Assembly: GCA_964543545.1 (NCBI GenBank)
Contig: CAZIYT010000006.1
Span: 79,852-143,851, forward strand
Length of the DNA: 64,000 nucleotides
DNA from: UBA4416 sp964543545
GTDB lineage: Bacteria > Bacteroidota > Bacteroidia > B-17B0 > Aurantibacillaceae
Direction of reading: 5' to 3'
Of this stretch, positions 42,303 to 50,262 are shown one piece after another (position 1 is the first letter of the stretch; the number at the start of each line of letters is the position of its first letter). The position numbers were made by a program, and so were the translations under genes. The notes below the pieces were generated by a model. It saw nothing but the letters and a program-made list of their open reading frames with translations. It did not search any database and was not told the DNA's origin.

Positions 42303-43194
42303 TTCTTCCCCTAAAGCCTGTGAGCGTTGTGGTGCCGCCTTTGTGTGCAAGCCCGCTGATATTTCCAATTGCGATTGTACGGGCATGGCGCTGAGCGCAG
42401 AGGAAACACGGTTTATTTCGGTGCAGTTCAGGGACTGTGTATGTAACGCCTGCCTGCTGCAATTAAAAGAGCAATACCACAGCGGGGAAAAAACCAAAGC
42501 TATATTTTGCTGGAGCGGAGGCAAGGATTCCGCTTATGCCTTGTACCAGGTGATTTTGGAAAACCGTTACGAGGTGAAGTACCTGCTGACGACAGTGAAC
42601 AAGACCTTTCAGCGGATCTCGATGCACGGTGTGCGCGAAGAGCTGCTATTGGCCCAGGCCGGCGCGCTGGGCTATCCTTTGCTGAAAGTGGAAGTAGAGG
42701 AGGGCAGCAATGCGGAGTATGAGCGGCAGATGGAGGCCGTGCTGCTGAAAGCGAAGGCAGAAGGGATACAGCATGTGATCTTCGGTGATATTTTCCTGGA
42801 AGACCTGCGTGCCTACCGGGAAGCCAACCTTGCCAAAGTGGGGATGCATGCCGTGTTTCCGCTCTGGAAAAGACCGACCAAAGAATTGGTGCGTGATTTT
42901 ATCGATCAAAAATTCAGAACGGTGCTTTGCTGCACCAACGACGCTTACCTGGATGAAGCGTGGGCAGGGCGCGAGATCGATGAGGATTTTCTCCGGGACT
43001 TGCCGGCGCATGTAGACCCTTGCGGTGAGAACGGCGAATACCATACCTTTTGCTTCGACGGCCCTGTTTTCAGATACCCTGTTTCTGTGCAAGCCGGCGA
43101 AAAAGTGTATAAGCCACTTGATCTGAAGCTGACAGAATCCTCTGAAAAGCCTGTCACCAAAGGCTTCTGGTTCATTGATCTTCTTCCTGTATAA
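42277..43194 (+). CDS. Dph6-type ATP-binding PP-loop protein with N-terminal Cys-rich domain
   Basis: A protein of about 305 residues. The N-terminal ~65 residues form a cysteine-rich module (CERCGAAFVCKPADISNCDC, then CVCNACL) of the CWC type. The rest is an ATP-binding PP-loop domain: IFCWSGGKDSAYALYQ, then HGVREELLLAQAGALGYPLLKVEVEE, FGDIFLEDLRAYREANLAKVGMHAVFPLW and GENGEYHTFCFDGPVF. These match diphthine-ammonia ligase (Dph6), whose substrate, diphthine on EF-2, does not exist in bacteria, so the bacterial reaction is unknown. Only TTG starts are available (42277, 42280 or 42286), all overlapping the PAS gene. Confidence 0.87.
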   Translation: MLPLSLPNNSSPKACERCGAAFVCKPADISNCDCTGMALSAEETRFISVQFRDCVCNACLLQLKEQYHSGEKTKAIFCWSGGKDSAYALYQVILENRYEVKYLLTTVNKTFQRISMHGVREELLLAQAGALGYPLLKVEVEEGSNAEYERQMEAVLLKAKAEGIQHVIFGDIFLEDLRAYREANLAKVGMHAVFPLWKRPTKELVRDFIDQKFRTVLCCTNDAYLDEAWAGREIDEDFLRDLPAHVDPCGENGEYHTFCFDGPVFRYPVSVQAGEKVYKPLDLKLTESSEKPVTKGFWFIDLLPV

Positions 43195-43221
43195 GGCTTT
43201 GTAAAGGCCATCCGGTCGAAA

Positions 43222-43238
43222 TACCCTAATTTAGGTAT
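43222..43238 (+). promoter_or_regulatory. Candidate operator, site 1 (TACC-N3-ATTTAGGTAT)
   Basis: TACC-CTA-ATTTAGGTAT lies 22 bp before the -7 element TATTTTTG (43261-43268) of the regulator gene, taking the place of a -33 box. The same 17-bp pattern occurs at 43957-43973 (minus) and 43981-43997. Confidence 0.68.
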
Positions 43239-43260
43239 TATCCATACCTCTCTTTTTGTA

Positions 43261-43268
43261 TATTTTTG
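43261..43268 (+). promoter_or_regulatory. -7 promoter element of the haem-locus regulator
   Basis: TATTTTTG fits TAnnTTTG and lies 27 bp before the TTG start at 43296. Confidence 0.6.
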
Positions 43269-43295
43269 TGTTTAGAATTAATCTAAATAACAATT

Positions 43296-43943
43296 TTGCC
43301 CAAAGCCCTCCCCATAAAGATCATCGTAGCAGACACTGCTTTTTTAATCCGTAAAGGACTCCGCACCCTTATCAAGGAAGATCCGAGATTTGAATACGTG
43401 ACGGAAGTCGTTGATAATAAAAGCCTGCAACAAGCCCTTAAAAAAGAACTCCCGGATGTCCTGATCGTGGATCACTGCTGCGACGATTGTTTTTCGCTGA
43501 ATGTGATCAAAGCCATCCGCCGGGAATACCCGGAGCTGCATGTCCTGGTCATTTCACATGAAAAGACGGCGGACGAGATCAAAAAAATCATCGGAACAGG
43601 CATCAGGAATTACCTTCTGAAGGATTGCGATGAGCAGGAAATTACCGATGCCATCATTTCCTGTGCTAAAGGCGAAAAATATTTTTGCGGGCAGATCATC
43701 GATGTGCTGCTGGAAAAGGAAATCTCCTCGAAAGACCATTGCATGACGGGAAGCATTACCGAACGGGAGATCGATGTGATCCGCGAGCTGGTGTCGGGTA
43801 AGCGGCCAAAGGAAATAGCCGATATTTTGAATATCAGTTATTATACGATTGTAACTCATAAGAAGAATATTTATAAGAAGCTGGGGATTAACCACAGTAT
43901 AGAACTGGCGCAGTATGCGGTAAAGACAGGATTGATGAAATAA
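43296..43943 (+). CDS. LuxR/NarL-type response regulator flanking the haem locus
   Basis: A 215-residue regulator starting at TTG 43296. The receiver domain keeps the acidic Asp13, phospho-acceptor Asp59 (VLIVDHCCDDC), Ser87 and Lys109 (NYLLKD), so it looks phosphorylatable. The unusual HCCDDC stretch right after Asp59 adds three clustered cysteines. The helix-turn-helix (152-212) reads ITEREIDVIRELVSGKRPKEIADILNISYYTIVTHKKNIYKKLGINHSIELAQYAV. No kinase is adjacent. The 17-bp sites flanking the gene suggest that it controls itself and the HmuY gene downstream (inference). Confidence 0.92.
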   Translation: MPKALPIKIIVADTAFLIRKGLRTLIKEDPRFEYVTEVVDNKSLQQALKKELPDVLIVDHCCDDCFSLNVIKAIRREYPELHVLVISHEKTADEIKKIIGTGIRNYLLKDCDEQEITDAIISCAKGEKYFCGQIIDVLLEKEISSKDHCMTGSITEREIDVIRELVSGKRPKEIADILNISYYTIVTHKKNIYKKLGINHSIELAQYAVKTGLMK

Positions 43944-43956
43944 TTCCGGAAGAGAG

Positions 43957-43973
43957 ATACCTAAATTGCGGTA
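43957..43973 (-). promoter_or_regulatory. Candidate operator, site 2 (minus orientation)
   Basis: Read on the minus strand: TACC-GCA-ATTTAGGTAT. Its last ten bases are identical to site 1. It is 7 bp from site 3 and in opposite orientation. Confidence 0.65.
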
Positions 43974-43980
43974 GGTGGAT

Positions 43981-43997
43981 TACCCCCATTTAAGTAT
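43981..43997 (+). promoter_or_regulatory. Candidate operator, site 3
   Basis: TACC-CCC-ATTTAAGTAT lies 22 bp before the -7 element GATCTTTG (44020-44027) of the first HmuY gene, exactly the spacing of site 1 to its own -7. Confidence 0.68.
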
Positions 43998-44019
43998 TGT
44001 AGCAACACCATTCCGAAAC

Positions 44020-44027
44020 GATCTTTG
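44020..44027 (+). promoter_or_regulatory. Probable -7 element of the first HmuY gene
   Basis: GATCTTTG differs from TAnnTTTG at the first base; a weak -7 would suit an activator-dependent promoter. Confidence 0.5.
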
Positions 44028-44065
44028 CGGAAATTATTTATAATCATTCTAAACAAGATAGGAAC

Positions 44066-45337
44066 ATGAAAAAACAATTACTTTCCCTCGGGATCATTTT
44101 TATGGCCGCAGTACAGGTCAACGCACAGGCGGTTATCGTTGATACAGTTTCGGTAGGAGCAGGTTATGCCAACCAGAAATGGTACAGCTTAAAAAACGAT
44201 GAGCAGGGAACTCAAAGCAAAGACAACTGGGATATTGCTTTCGAAATTTCAGGATATACGGCTGCCATCCTGGGCAACGTTCAAAAAACAGATTTCACGG
44301 TTTATAAAGCTCCTTATAAAATTTCGGATTACGCTGCAATTGATACAACCGGTATCCGCAACTGGCCTAAGATGTACAACAGCGATACAACCTGGACAAT
44401 CGGCGCATTCAATACCGGCGGAAATCCCTCTAATCCTATGGATTTAGGCTGGGGGACTTATAATTCCACAACGCACATCATTACCGGCGACAGTACCTAT
44501 GTCGTGAAATTATCAGCGACGTCTTACAAAAAAGTCAAATTCATTGACCTGAACGGTGGCGTGTACTCCTTTGAGTATGCCAACATCGACGGGACAAATG
44601 CCCAGGCAAAAACCATTACGAAAAGCAACTATACCGGCAAGAACTTTATTTATTTTGATATGACAGCCAACACAACTGTAGACAGGGAGCCGGCCAGCGC
44701 CAACTGGGACCTGACTTTTGTGAAATACATGTCCTATGCGCCGACCATTTATGCCGTAACAGGCATCCTGAGCAATAAAGGCGTAACGGTAGCGCAAGCC
44801 AATAACGTGACGGCTCCGGCGACTTACACGGCTTACGGTTCTCACACATTTACCACCACGATGAATGCCATCGGGCACGACTGGAAATCCATCAACATGA
44901 CAACGTTCCTGTGGGATATCCCGGCTGATACGGTTTATTTCGTGAAGGCAAAAGACGGTGATATCTGGAAGCTGCGTTTCAAAGCTTTCGGTGGTTCCTC
45001 AGGCCCTGCAGCCGGTAACACCGTATTATCGAAAGAAAACCTGACCTCTTCTTCCGTAGGCATTGCCGATGTAAAAGGTAACATTGCTGCTTCCGTGATC
45101 GTATTCCCGAACCCGGCTTCTTCTGTGGCTAACTTATTATTCTCTGCAGAAGCTGAATCGACGGTATCGGCTACCATCACCGACATCAGCGGCAAAACCG
45201 TTGCGCAGGAAACGATCAACGTTAACGCGGGATTAAACCAGCATGCGTTGAACATCAGCGATCTGCAAACGGGTGTATATGTTATTCACCTGAATGGCGG
45301 AAGCTACTCTGTGACACAAAAACTGATCAAACACTAA
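44066..45337 (+). CDS. HmuY family protein with type A T9SS sorting domain
   Basis: A 423-residue exported protein: signal MKKQLLSLGIIFMAAVQVNAQ, then an HmuY-like beta-rich body (KDNWDIAFEISGYTAAILG, WDLTFVKYMS, DTVYFVKAKDGDIWKLRFKAFGG). A ~75-residue C-terminal type A sorting domain follows (VFPNPASSVANLLFSAEAESTVSATITDISGKTVAQ...ISDLQTGVYVIHLNGGSYSVTQKLIKH). HmuY proteins bind haem outside the cell and pass it to a TonB-dependent receptor. The T9SS tail implies surface display or release. The twofold occurrence of the WD-[IL]-[AT]-F motif suggests a duplicated core. It is the first structural gene of the locus and has its own terminator-like repeat. Confidence 0.85.
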   Translation: MKKQLLSLGIIFMAAVQVNAQAVIVDTVSVGAGYANQKWYSLKNDEQGTQSKDNWDIAFEISGYTAAILGNVQKTDFTVYKAPYKISDYAAIDTTGIRNWPKMYNSDTTWTIGAFNTGGNPSNPMDLGWGTYNSTTHIITGDSTYVVKLSATSYKKVKFIDLNGGVYSFEYANIDGTNAQAKTITKSNYTGKNFIYFDMTANTTVDREPASANWDLTFVKYMSYAPTIYAVTGILSNKGVTVAQANNVTAPATYTAYGSHTFTTTMNAIGHDWKSINMTTFLWDIPADTVYFVKAKDGDIWKLRFKAFGGSSGPAAGNTVLSKENLTSSSVGIADVKGNIAASVIVFPNPASSVANLLFSAEAESTVSATITDISGKTVAQETINVNAGLNQHALNISDLQTGVYVIHLNGGSYSVTQKLIKH

Positions 45338-45345
45338 AACATACT

Positions 45346-45411
45346 GGCCGGAACTTATAAAAGGTTTACCCCTCAAAAGGTGATTTTTTTCATAGGAAAT
45401 AAGTTCCGGCC
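45346..45411 (+). terminator. Long-loop inverted repeat after the first HmuY gene
   Basis: A perfect 13-bp pair GGCCGGAACTTAT (45346-45358)/ATAAGTTCCGGCC (45399-45411) encloses 40 nt that themselves contain ACC...GGTGATTTTTTT. It may act as a partial terminator or a processing site between hmuY and the following genes. Confidence 0.6.
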
Positions 45412-45463
45412 TTTCCACTTAAAATAACACAATATCAAACAAACAACAAGTACACCGCAAACT

Positions 45464-46423
45464 ATGAAAACATTAACTACCATCGCAGCTCTGGCATTAA
45501 CGCTCGGGCTTTCAGCACAAACCAAACAGCCTGCGCCCGCAGCCAAACCCACAGCTATTACAGGAAACAAAATGGAACAGGACAGGGCTTGTATTAAAAG
45601 CATGGTAGGGATCTATAAAGTGTCTTTCAACTTTGCAGAGACCTTTGCTCCCGATACCGGCTACAAATTTCACAAGCCTTATGCTGAAAGCGCCATCGAG
45701 TATGTGACACTGATCGAAGACTCTCCGAATAAAATCGTTTTACAGCACTTGCTGATCATCAACGACAGCACCATCATCAAGCACTGGAAACAGGATTGGG
45801 TATATGAGAATAAAGTGCTCTATAATTTCTACAAGGATAATGAGTGGATTAAAAACACCATTACGCCGGAGCAGGCCAAAGGCACCTGGACACAGAAAGT
45901 TTACCAGGTAGACGACAGCCCGCGCTACGAAAGCTTCGGAACATGGGTTCACGTGGATGGAAAGCACTTCTGGGAAGGCGTGAACGATTCGCCTTTGCCA
46001 CGCCGCGAGTTCACGAAAAGAAGTGATTATAACGTGATGAAACGCCATAGCCGCATGGAGATCCTGGCCGACGGATGGGTACTGGATCAAAACAATGAGA
46101 AGATCATCCGCAACAACGGCGTTGATAAATTATTATGCTGGGAGCGCGGGATCGAAAAATTTACCAAAGGAAATTACGATGCAACGCCTGCTATTAAATA
46201 CTGGGAGCGTGAAAAAAATTACTGGGCCGATGTACGCGCCGTGTGGGATGAAGTATATGCCAGCACAGCCGATCTGAAGCTGAAAGCCAAAGTAGACGGC
46301 TCAAGGTTATATGAAAGCTTATTTGAGCTGGGAGAAAAATCCTGCACAGGGAAAACCTATGTAGCGGGTTCTGCTAAAACAGAGATCAAAAAGATCATCG
46401 ACGCTTTCATGAAAACCGCTTAA
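45464..46423 (+). CDS. DUF6607 family exported protein
   Basis: A 319-residue protein with signal MKTLTTIAALALTLGLSAQ. The body contains CIKSMVGIYKVSFNFAETFAPDTGYKFHKPY, IVLQHLLIINDSTIIKHWKQDWVYEN, KVYQVDDSPRYESFGTWVHVDGKHFWEGVNDSPLPRREFTKRSDYNVMKRHSRMEI and the closing KKIIDAFMKT. These are hallmarks of DUF6607, a family of unknown function. Its His- and Trp-rich central part (HFWEGVNDSPLPRRE) could suit haem or metal binding, but that is speculation. Position between two HmuY genes and a TonB receptor ties it to the uptake locus. Confidence 0.82.
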   Translation: MKTLTTIAALALTLGLSAQTKQPAPAAKPTAITGNKMEQDRACIKSMVGIYKVSFNFAETFAPDTGYKFHKPYAESAIEYVTLIEDSPNKIVLQHLLIINDSTIIKHWKQDWVYENKVLYNFYKDNEWIKNTITPEQAKGTWTQKVYQVDDSPRYESFGTWVHVDGKHFWEGVNDSPLPRREFTKRSDYNVMKRHSRMEILADGWVLDQNNEKIIRNNGVDKLLCWERGIEKFTKGNYDATPAIKYWEREKNYWADVRAVWDEVYASTADLKLKAKVDGSRLYESLFELGEKSCTGKTYVAGSAKTEIKKIIDAFMKTA

Positions 46424-46428
46424 GAACC

Positions 46429-46698
46429 ATGAACACGACTGTGCGCGGCGCTCATATCATAGGAAAACGCCTGGTAGATGAAGCCATGAGGCTGGTGAAT
46501 ACCCGGCAGGCGGTTGATATCAGGGTGTGCAAATGTGCCATGAGCGGCGCGATACAGCGTGTGATGAACGATTTTAAACACCATCGCCCGGCGGGCATGG
46601 TACGCTTCGATTTTTTGGTGGACGGACACCAGACATCGGTACTGCTCAACGCCGGTTATATTATTCAACAATACAGGGCAAATCATGTGCAGGCATAA
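46429..46698 (+). CDS. Small uncharacterised protein of the haem locus
   Basis: An 89-residue cytoplasmic protein, starting 5 bp after the DUF6607 stop and overlapping the next gene by 14 bp. It has a helical N-terminal part (AHIIGKRLVDEAMRLVNTRQAVDIRVCKCAMSGAIQRVMNDF) with a CKC pair, then strands (MVRFDFLVDGHQTSVLLNAGYIIQQY). I do not recognise the family. An ORF of similar length runs antisense (46420-46686), but the operon context and start spacing favour this strand. Confidence 0.65.
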   Translation: MNTTVRGAHIIGKRLVDEAMRLVNTRQAVDIRVCKCAMSGAIQRVMNDFKHHRPAGMVRFDFLVDGHQTSVLLNAGYIIQQYRANHVQA

Positions 46699-47029
46699 TA
46701 TATTGGCGCATAACGAACAAGGCTACGTGGTTTCCTGCAAGGGTTGCGGAAGGTACCAGCTGGCATTCGGCACAAGCCTCACCACGCTCGAGCCGGCCGA
46801 TTACGAGCGCTTCTGCGAACAGGTAGCCGGGCTGGCCAAATGCAAGCCTCATAAGAAAGGCACCGAAAACAGCAAAAAAATCTACCTCGATCTGTATTGC
46901 AACCAGGCTATGATGGTGCTTAACGCCAAAGAGCTGAAATCACTGAACGCCCTGCTCGACGAAGCCGAATTTACCAGGCAGGTCGGATTTTTATTAGAGG
47001 AATCACATATTAAATCACCGGAGAATTGA
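46685..47029 (+). CDS. DUF6686 family small protein
   Basis: A 114-residue protein with an N-terminal metal-binding look (MCRHNILAHNEQGYVVSCKGCGRYQLAFG: Cys2, His4, Cys18, Cys21), a helix (DYERFCEQVAGLAKCKPHK), and a second part with LDLYCNQAMMVLNAKELKSLNALLDEAEF. This matches DUF6686, small proteins often seen near iron or haem receptors in Bacteroidota. The His/Cys start could bind a metal or haem, unproven. It overlaps the preceding gene by 14 bp and the receptor gene by 4 bp (TTGA). Confidence 0.75.
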   Translation: MCRHNILAHNEQGYVVSCKGCGRYQLAFGTSLTTLEPADYERFCEQVAGLAKCKPHKKGTENSKKIYLDLYCNQAMMVLNAKELKSLNALLDEAEFTRQVGFLLEESHIKSPEN

Positions 47030-49275
47030 AATACAAGGTCCTTATCCTCTTCCTCTGTTTGACAGGCCTGCTTGCCAAAGGCCAGCAAATCCAGATCCTG
47101 TCGGCAGGCGATTCTTTGCCGGTTCCTTTTTCCACGCTCATCGTCAAAAATAAATTCATCAGCCTCGGGCAGACGGCTAATGAGAAAGGTATCATCAAGT
47201 ACCGCGAAGGAGAGGCCGACAGCAGTAACTATACGATGATCGCCCAGGCAGTGGGTTTCGAGCGTTATGAGAAAATTGTGACAGGGATTGAGATTAACCG
47301 GACCAAAAAAATTTACCTCAGGCCGATGACCAATCTGAGCGAGGTGGTGGTAACCTCGCAATATGCGCCTACCACAACCGAGCAATCGGTGCAGAAGATC
47401 CAGGTGATCGATAAGGAAAAAATTCAGCAAATGGGTGCGGTGAATATGCAGGATGTGCTTTCCAACCAGTTGAATGTGCGCCTGCAGATGGATAACGTGC
47501 TGGGCGCGGGCATGAGCCTGCAGGGCGTCAGCGGGGAGAACGTGAAGATCCTGCTCGACGGCGTACCTTTGATCGGGCGGCTGAACGGGAACATCGATCT
47601 TTCGCAGATCAACCTGAACAATGTGGAGCGCATCGAGTTCATCGAAGGTCCTTTGTCGGTGCAATATGGTACCAACGCGCTCGCAGGAACCATCAACATC
47701 ATTACCAAAAACTCAAGCACCAAAAAATACATCCTCGGTGTTTCCGGCTATTACGAAAGTATCGGAACGTACAACCTCAATGCCGAAGCCGATGTGTATT
47801 ATAAAAAGCATAACATCCAGGTGAGCGGCGGCCGTAATTATTTCGACGGCTGGAATCCAACGGATGCTCCGTTCTTCCTGCCGAAGGACCACATTGCCGA
47901 CAGCACGCGCTATAAGCAATGGAAGCCCAAAGAACAGTACTTTGCCAGCTTCGGATACAACTATACTTACAAGCGCCTGAACTTCGGCTTCAAGAGCGCT
48001 TACTTCGATGAGAAGATCACAAACCGCGGCTATCCGCGGGCGCCTTATGCCGAAAATACCTTTGATGATTATTACTACACCAGGCGCCTCGATAACCACG
48101 TGTTCATCAACGGCAAATTATCCGAGAGCTGGGCAGTGAATGCACTGGCCGCTTACAATTATTATAACCGCGTCAAAAAAACACTGTACAAAGACCTGAC
48201 AACGCTCGGGGAAACCCTGTCTGCCAACAGCTCCGACCAGGACACCAGCAGCTTTACCTTGCTGATGAGCAGGGCTTCGTTTGTTCATACCAGGCCGGAT
48301 GCGAAACTGAATTACGAGATCGGCTACGATGTGAATTATGAATCGGCTTTCGGAAAACGCATCACCAACCAGGTGCAATACATGGGCGATTATGCACTTT
48401 TTGTAACGGGAGAATACAAGCCCTGGCAGAAGCTGATCCTGAAACCGGGATTGCGCTATGCTTACAACACTGTGTATAACACACCACTGATCCCGTCCTT
48501 CAATATGAAATGGATGCTGAACAGCCGCCATACCATCCGCGCCAGCTACGCCAGGGGTTTCAGGGCACCAACGCTTAAGGAACTGTATTTTATTTTTGTA
48601 GACATCAATCACAACATCGTTGGCAATACCAACCTGAGGTCGGAGCAATCCAATAATTATTCGGTAGCCTATAACTACCGGACCAGTGTAGAAGGCTGCC
48701 GCGTGAAATTTGATATCAACGCCTTTTATAACGACATCAATAACCTGATCACGCTGGCACAAACAACGGGTACGGAATATTCCTATGTGAATATCGGGCG
48801 TTACAAAACACTGGGCATGCAGTTTACCAATAACTTAAAATTTAAGCGCTTCAGTATGCAAACGGGTTTTAACTATACGGGCAGGTACAACCAGCTGTCG
48901 GAAACGGAAGATGTTCCGGAGTATACCTTCTCGCCTGAGGTGTTGGAAAATCTGTCCTATAAATTGATTAAGCAAAAACTGACGCTTTCTGTGTTTTATA
49001 AGTACAATGGCCAGTTGCCGGGCTTTGCCATTGTGAATGACGAAGTGCGTCAAACGGCGCTGGCGGCCTATCACACCATGGATGCTACCGTATCCAAATT
49101 GTTTTACAAGGACCGCATCGGGATTACGCTGGGCTGTAAAAACATTTTTGATGTACAGAACCTGAGCTCTACTTTGGTAGCGGGAGGAGCACACAGCTCA
49201 TCGGCCACATCGATTCCTTTATCTACCGGAAGAAATTATTTTATCAAATTGTCACTTAGCCTTACCAAAGAATGA
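47026..49275 (+). CDS. TonB-dependent outer-membrane receptor, probable haem/iron
   Basis: A 749-residue receptor starting at TTG 47026, overlapping the previous stop. Signal YKVLILFLCLTGLLAKGQ; a carboxypeptidase-regulatory-like N-terminal domain (about 20-105). The plug domain (about 108-240) reads SEVVVTSQYAPTTTEQSVQKIQVIDKEKIQQMG, VKILLDGVPLIG, VERIEFIEGPLSVQYGTNALAGTINIITK. A 22-strand-type barrel has the FRAPTLKELYF box (HTIRASYARGFRAPTLKEL) and ends ISLSLTKE-like. FRAP and a NPNL-like NTNLRSEQSNN stretch are typical of haem receptors of the HmuR/HemR type. It overlaps the HmuY lipoprotein gene by 4 bp (ATGA), so the two are translationally coupled. Confidence 0.93.
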   Translation: MKYKVLILFLCLTGLLAKGQQIQILSAGDSLPVPFSTLIVKNKFISLGQTANEKGIIKYREGEADSSNYTMIAQAVGFERYEKIVTGIEINRTKKIYLRPMTNLSEVVVTSQYAPTTTEQSVQKIQVIDKEKIQQMGAVNMQDVLSNQLNVRLQMDNVLGAGMSLQGVSGENVKILLDGVPLIGRLNGNIDLSQINLNNVERIEFIEGPLSVQYGTNALAGTINIITKNSSTKKYILGVSGYYESIGTYNLNAEADVYYKKHNIQVSGGRNYFDGWNPTDAPFFLPKDHIADSTRYKQWKPKEQYFASFGYNYTYKRLNFGFKSAYFDEKITNRGYPRAPYAENTFDDYYYTRRLDNHVFINGKLSESWAVNALAAYNYYNRVKKTLYKDLTTLGETLSANSSDQDTSSFTLLMSRASFVHTRPDAKLNYEIGYDVNYESAFGKRITNQVQYMGDYALFVTGEYKPWQKLILKPGLRYAYNTVYNTPLIPSFNMKWMLNSRHTIRASYARGFRAPTLKELYFIFVDINHNIVGNTNLRSEQSNNYSVAYNYRTSVEGCRVKFDINAFYNDINNLITLAQTTGTEYSYVNIGRYKTLGMQFTNNLKFKRFSMQTGFNYTGRYNQLSETEDVPEYTFSPEVLENLSYKLIKQKLTLSVFYKYNGQLPGFAIVNDEVRQTALAAYHTMDATVSKLFYKDRIGITLGCKNIFDVQNLSSTLVAGGAHSSSATSIPLSTGRNYFIKLSLSLTKE

Positions 49276-50237
49276 GATCTGTATTGATTGTTGTTTTTGC
49301 CGCCTTACTTTGCTCCTGCGAAAAAAAGGAGTTGCCGGCTCCGGCCTTCGACAGGGGCGACCTGATTACCAACCAGGTGGACATGGGCTCTACCTATAAA
49401 AACCAGCTTTGGTTTTCCCTGGGCGAGAACAGGATTATCTCCACAAATATGCGGACAGACTGGGACCTGGCCTTTGAAGCGTCGGCCACCGGAAACCACA
49501 TCATGCTCAATGGCTCCAAAGGGATGAAGGTGTATAAAACCCTGCACACCGATCTTTCCCAGGTAACAGATACAACAGGGCTAGAGGTTAATTCAAAAAT
49601 AGATGCCCCGAGTGGAAGGCCTGACAGCACCGCCTTTGATGGCTGGGAGAATCCCAATACCGTTTACATTATTAACCGCGGCTACAGTGAGGCGGGCGTG
49701 CACCAGGGCTATTATAAACTAAAAATTGCTTCTGCCAATGCGAGCAATTACAGCTTTGAGTATGGCGATGTATTTGGTACACACCTGATGCAGGGAACTG
49801 TGAATAAACAGGCTGATTATAACTTTGTGATGTATTCCTTTACCACCGGTCATGAGGCTTACATTGAGCCTAAGAAAACGGATTACGACCTGTGCTTTAC
49901 CGTCTATACGCATTTCTTCACCAATCCATTTCAGTATTACCAGGTAAATGGCGTCTTGCAGAACCAGTACAAAACCAGGGTGGTAAATATTAAAAACAAA
50001 GCCTTTATGGATATTGTGATTGGCGATACCTTAGGCAGGCAGTTTTCGGCCGACCGAAATGCCATCGGTTATGAGTGGAAAACCTTTAGCCTTAACACGA
50101 ACCTCTTTACCATCGATCCGACGCATTGCTACATCATCCAGGATAACAAAGGGTATTTTTACAAGCTGCATTTTATCGATTTCTATACGACAGCCGGCAT
50201 CAAAGGCGCTCCCAAGTTTGAGTTCAAGAAGCTTTAG
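49272..50237 (+). CDS. HmuY family lipoprotein
   Basis: A 321-residue lipoprotein: leader RSVLIVVFAALLCSC with Cys16 as the modified residue, then EKKE. The HmuY-like core shows TDWDLAFEASATGNHIMLNGSKGMKVYKT, YYKLKIASANASNYSFEYGDVFG, TDYDLCFTVYTHFF, GYEWKTFSLNTNLFTIDPTHCYIIQDNKGYFYKLHFIDFYT. Anchored in the outer membrane, it probably binds haem and delivers it to the coupled receptor. It is the second HmuY in the locus and differs from the first by anchorage (lipid, not T9SS). Confidence 0.87.
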   Translation: MRSVLIVVFAALLCSCEKKELPAPAFDRGDLITNQVDMGSTYKNQLWFSLGENRIISTNMRTDWDLAFEASATGNHIMLNGSKGMKVYKTLHTDLSQVTDTTGLEVNSKIDAPSGRPDSTAFDGWENPNTVYIINRGYSEAGVHQGYYKLKIASANASNYSFEYGDVFGTHLMQGTVNKQADYNFVMYSFTTGHEAYIEPKKTDYDLCFTVYTHFFTNPFQYYQVNGVLQNQYKTRVVNIKNKAFMDIVIGDTLGRQFSADRNAIGYEWKTFSLNTNLFTIDPTHCYIIQDNKGYFYKLHFIDFYTTAGIKGAPKFEFKKL

Positions 50238-50262
50238 AGGCAACGGGAAAATGAAGTAGTGT

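Noticed and set aside
46420..46686. 88-codon minus ORF opposite the small haem-locus gene
   Set aside because: It would run against the tightly coupled plus-strand operon. The plus ORF has a 5-bp gap to the previous gene and a 14-bp overlap with the next.
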